64,000 nucleotides of DNA from Rheinheimera tangshanensis (GTDB taxonomy: Bacteria; Pseudomonadota; Gammaproteobacteria; Enterobacterales; Alteromonadaceae): contig NZ_BMLH01000003.1 of the NCBI RefSeq assembly GCF_014645135.1, positions 124,001 to 188,000 on the forward strand. Reading direction: 5' to 3'. The notes beneath the pieces were generated by a model. It made no database searches and was not told the DNA's origin. It saw only the letters and a list, made by a program, of their open reading frames with translations. Positions 63,352-64,000 of the stretch are shown piece by piece. A program made the position numbers and the translations under genes. The stretch's first letter is position 1; each line of letters opens with the position of its first letter.

Positions 63352-64000
63352 ATGTTTAAAAAATCTTTGCTGGCGACGCTTGTCGTTGGCCTGCCTGCTT
63401 TTGTATTGACCGCCCAAGCGGACGATAGCTCGGACGATCCACTGGAACATATCAGTGTATACGCCACTCGCCAACCTCAGCCCGTGCATCAGATTTTATC
63501 GTCAGTCACAGTGCTTGACCGTGAGCAAATCGAACAGGCTCAGGTGTCTGATCTGCCCGCTTTATTGCGCCAGGTTGCTGGAATACAAATCAGCCGCTCA
63601 GGCGGTAAAGGCCAGACCAATACCGTATTTTTACGCGGTGGTGCCGCTGGTCATACCTTAGTGCTGATTGACGGTGTACGTGCAGGTTCTGCCACTTTAG
63701 GTTATGCCTCTTTAGCTGAAATTTCTCTGCAACAAATAGAACAAATTGAAGTGATTAAAGGGCCCAAAGCGGCTTTATACGGCTCAGATGCTTTAGCTGG
63801 TGTGATTGCTATCAGTACTCGTAAATCTGACCATACCTCATTACAGTTAAAAACCGGTCGTTACCACAGCCATGAAGCGGATGTCGCCACTAGTCAAACC
63901 TATGGTGATTTGACCCTTCGCAGTAATTTGGGCTGGTCCGACTCTGAAGGTTTTGATGTCCGTCCCGGCACTCAAGCTGACCAAGATGGTTTTGACCAGC
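63352..64000 (+). CDS. btuB: TonB-dependent vitamin B12 receptor BtuB, N-terminal part
   Basis: About 216 residues are visible before the window ends. The signal peptide (MFKKSLLATLVVGLPAFVLTAQA) is followed by a TonB-box-like stretch (LEHISVYAT) and a plug domain with VTVLDREQIEQAQVSDLPALLRQVAGIQISRSGG, VFLRGG, VLIDGVRAG and IEVIKGPKAALYGSDALAGVIAI. These fit BtuB, which imports cobalamin across the outer membrane. The cobalamin riboswitch upstream supports the substrate. Confidence 0.93.
   Translation, partial: MFKKSLLATLVVGLPAFVLTAQADDSSDDPLEHISVYATRQPQPVHQILSSVTVLDREQIEQAQVSDLPALLRQVAGIQISRSGGKGQTNTVFLRGGAAGHTLVLIDGVRAGSATLGYASLAEISLQQIEQIEVIKGPKAALYGSDALAGVIAISTRKSDHTSLQLKTGRYHSHEADVATSQTYGDLTLRSNLGWSDSEGFDVRPGTQADQDGFDQ

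Noticed and set aside
1-64000. CRISPR array, prophage, intact insertion sequence, tRNA or rRNA gene
   Set aside because: No regularly spaced repeats, integrase or transposase frames, or RNA-gene signatures were found on either strand.

Overview
The window looks like a chromosomal core-genome segment of a motile, aerobic gammaproteobacterium of the Rheinheimera / Alishewanella / Shewanella type. The indicators are sodium-type flagellar stator genes (pomA-pomB), a TyrR-regulated aromatic amino acid degradation cluster, a RibB with a degenerate RibA-like tail (RibBX), the linked psp and sap gene sets, and uniform codon use and moderate GC throughout. The genus is an inference; nothing in the sequence fixes it. 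I see no prophage, CRISPR array, intact insertion sequence, rRNA or tRNA.

Layout. 1-6 kb: the start of an exported beta-propeller/amidohydrolase protein, a DUF1289-MgtC-antiporter operon, sugE/gdx under a guanidine-II riboswitch, and a DUF969-DUF979-pcp operon. 6-15 kb: the protein quality-control block tig-clpP-clpX-lon-hupB-ppiD, with a clear sigma-32 promoter before lon. 15-25 kb: an envelope block, with pspF-sapABCDF on the minus strand divergent from pspABC-ycjX-ycjF. 25-34 kb: methionine gamma-lyase, then phhA, phhB, tyrR, hppD, hmgA, fahA and maiA, a full route from phenylalanine to fumarate and acetoacetate, with TyrR-type boxes before phhA and tyrR. 34-43 kb: mixed housekeeping genes (mltD, gloB, a methyltransferase, yaiI-type, GNAT, TraB/GumN, arfB, DUF2058, a DEAD-box helicase, a cold-shock protein and SOS-type dinB). 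44-51 kb: glyA, then nrdR-ribD-ribE-ribBX-ribH-nusB-thiL-pgpA. 51-54 kb: a large propeller/Y_Y_Y/GGDEF sensor. 54-62 kb: dxs-ispA-xseB on the minus strand, pomA-pomB, thiI, panE, a VanZ-like gene and yajQ. The window ends in btuB behind a cobalamin riboswitch.

The genes form functional groups. Tig, ClpXP, Lon and PpiD handle folding and degradation. Psp and Sap genes serve the inner membrane. Dxs makes DXP, which feeds isoprenoids through IspA and also thiamine, so dxs, thiI and thiL share a metabolic link. GlyA and the rib genes supply one-carbon units and flavins.

The least explained signal is a repeated element of about 113 bp. Two long copies lie in the same orientation just upstream of clpP and phhA, and a 30-nt fragment of it sits inside the variable arm of the btuB cobalamin riboswitch. 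Other points worth checking are the TyrR boxes, a TyrR with a partial GAFTGA loop, a GGDEF domain with an altered active site, and two terminator-like hairpins that run almost into downstream start codons (thiL, nrdR).
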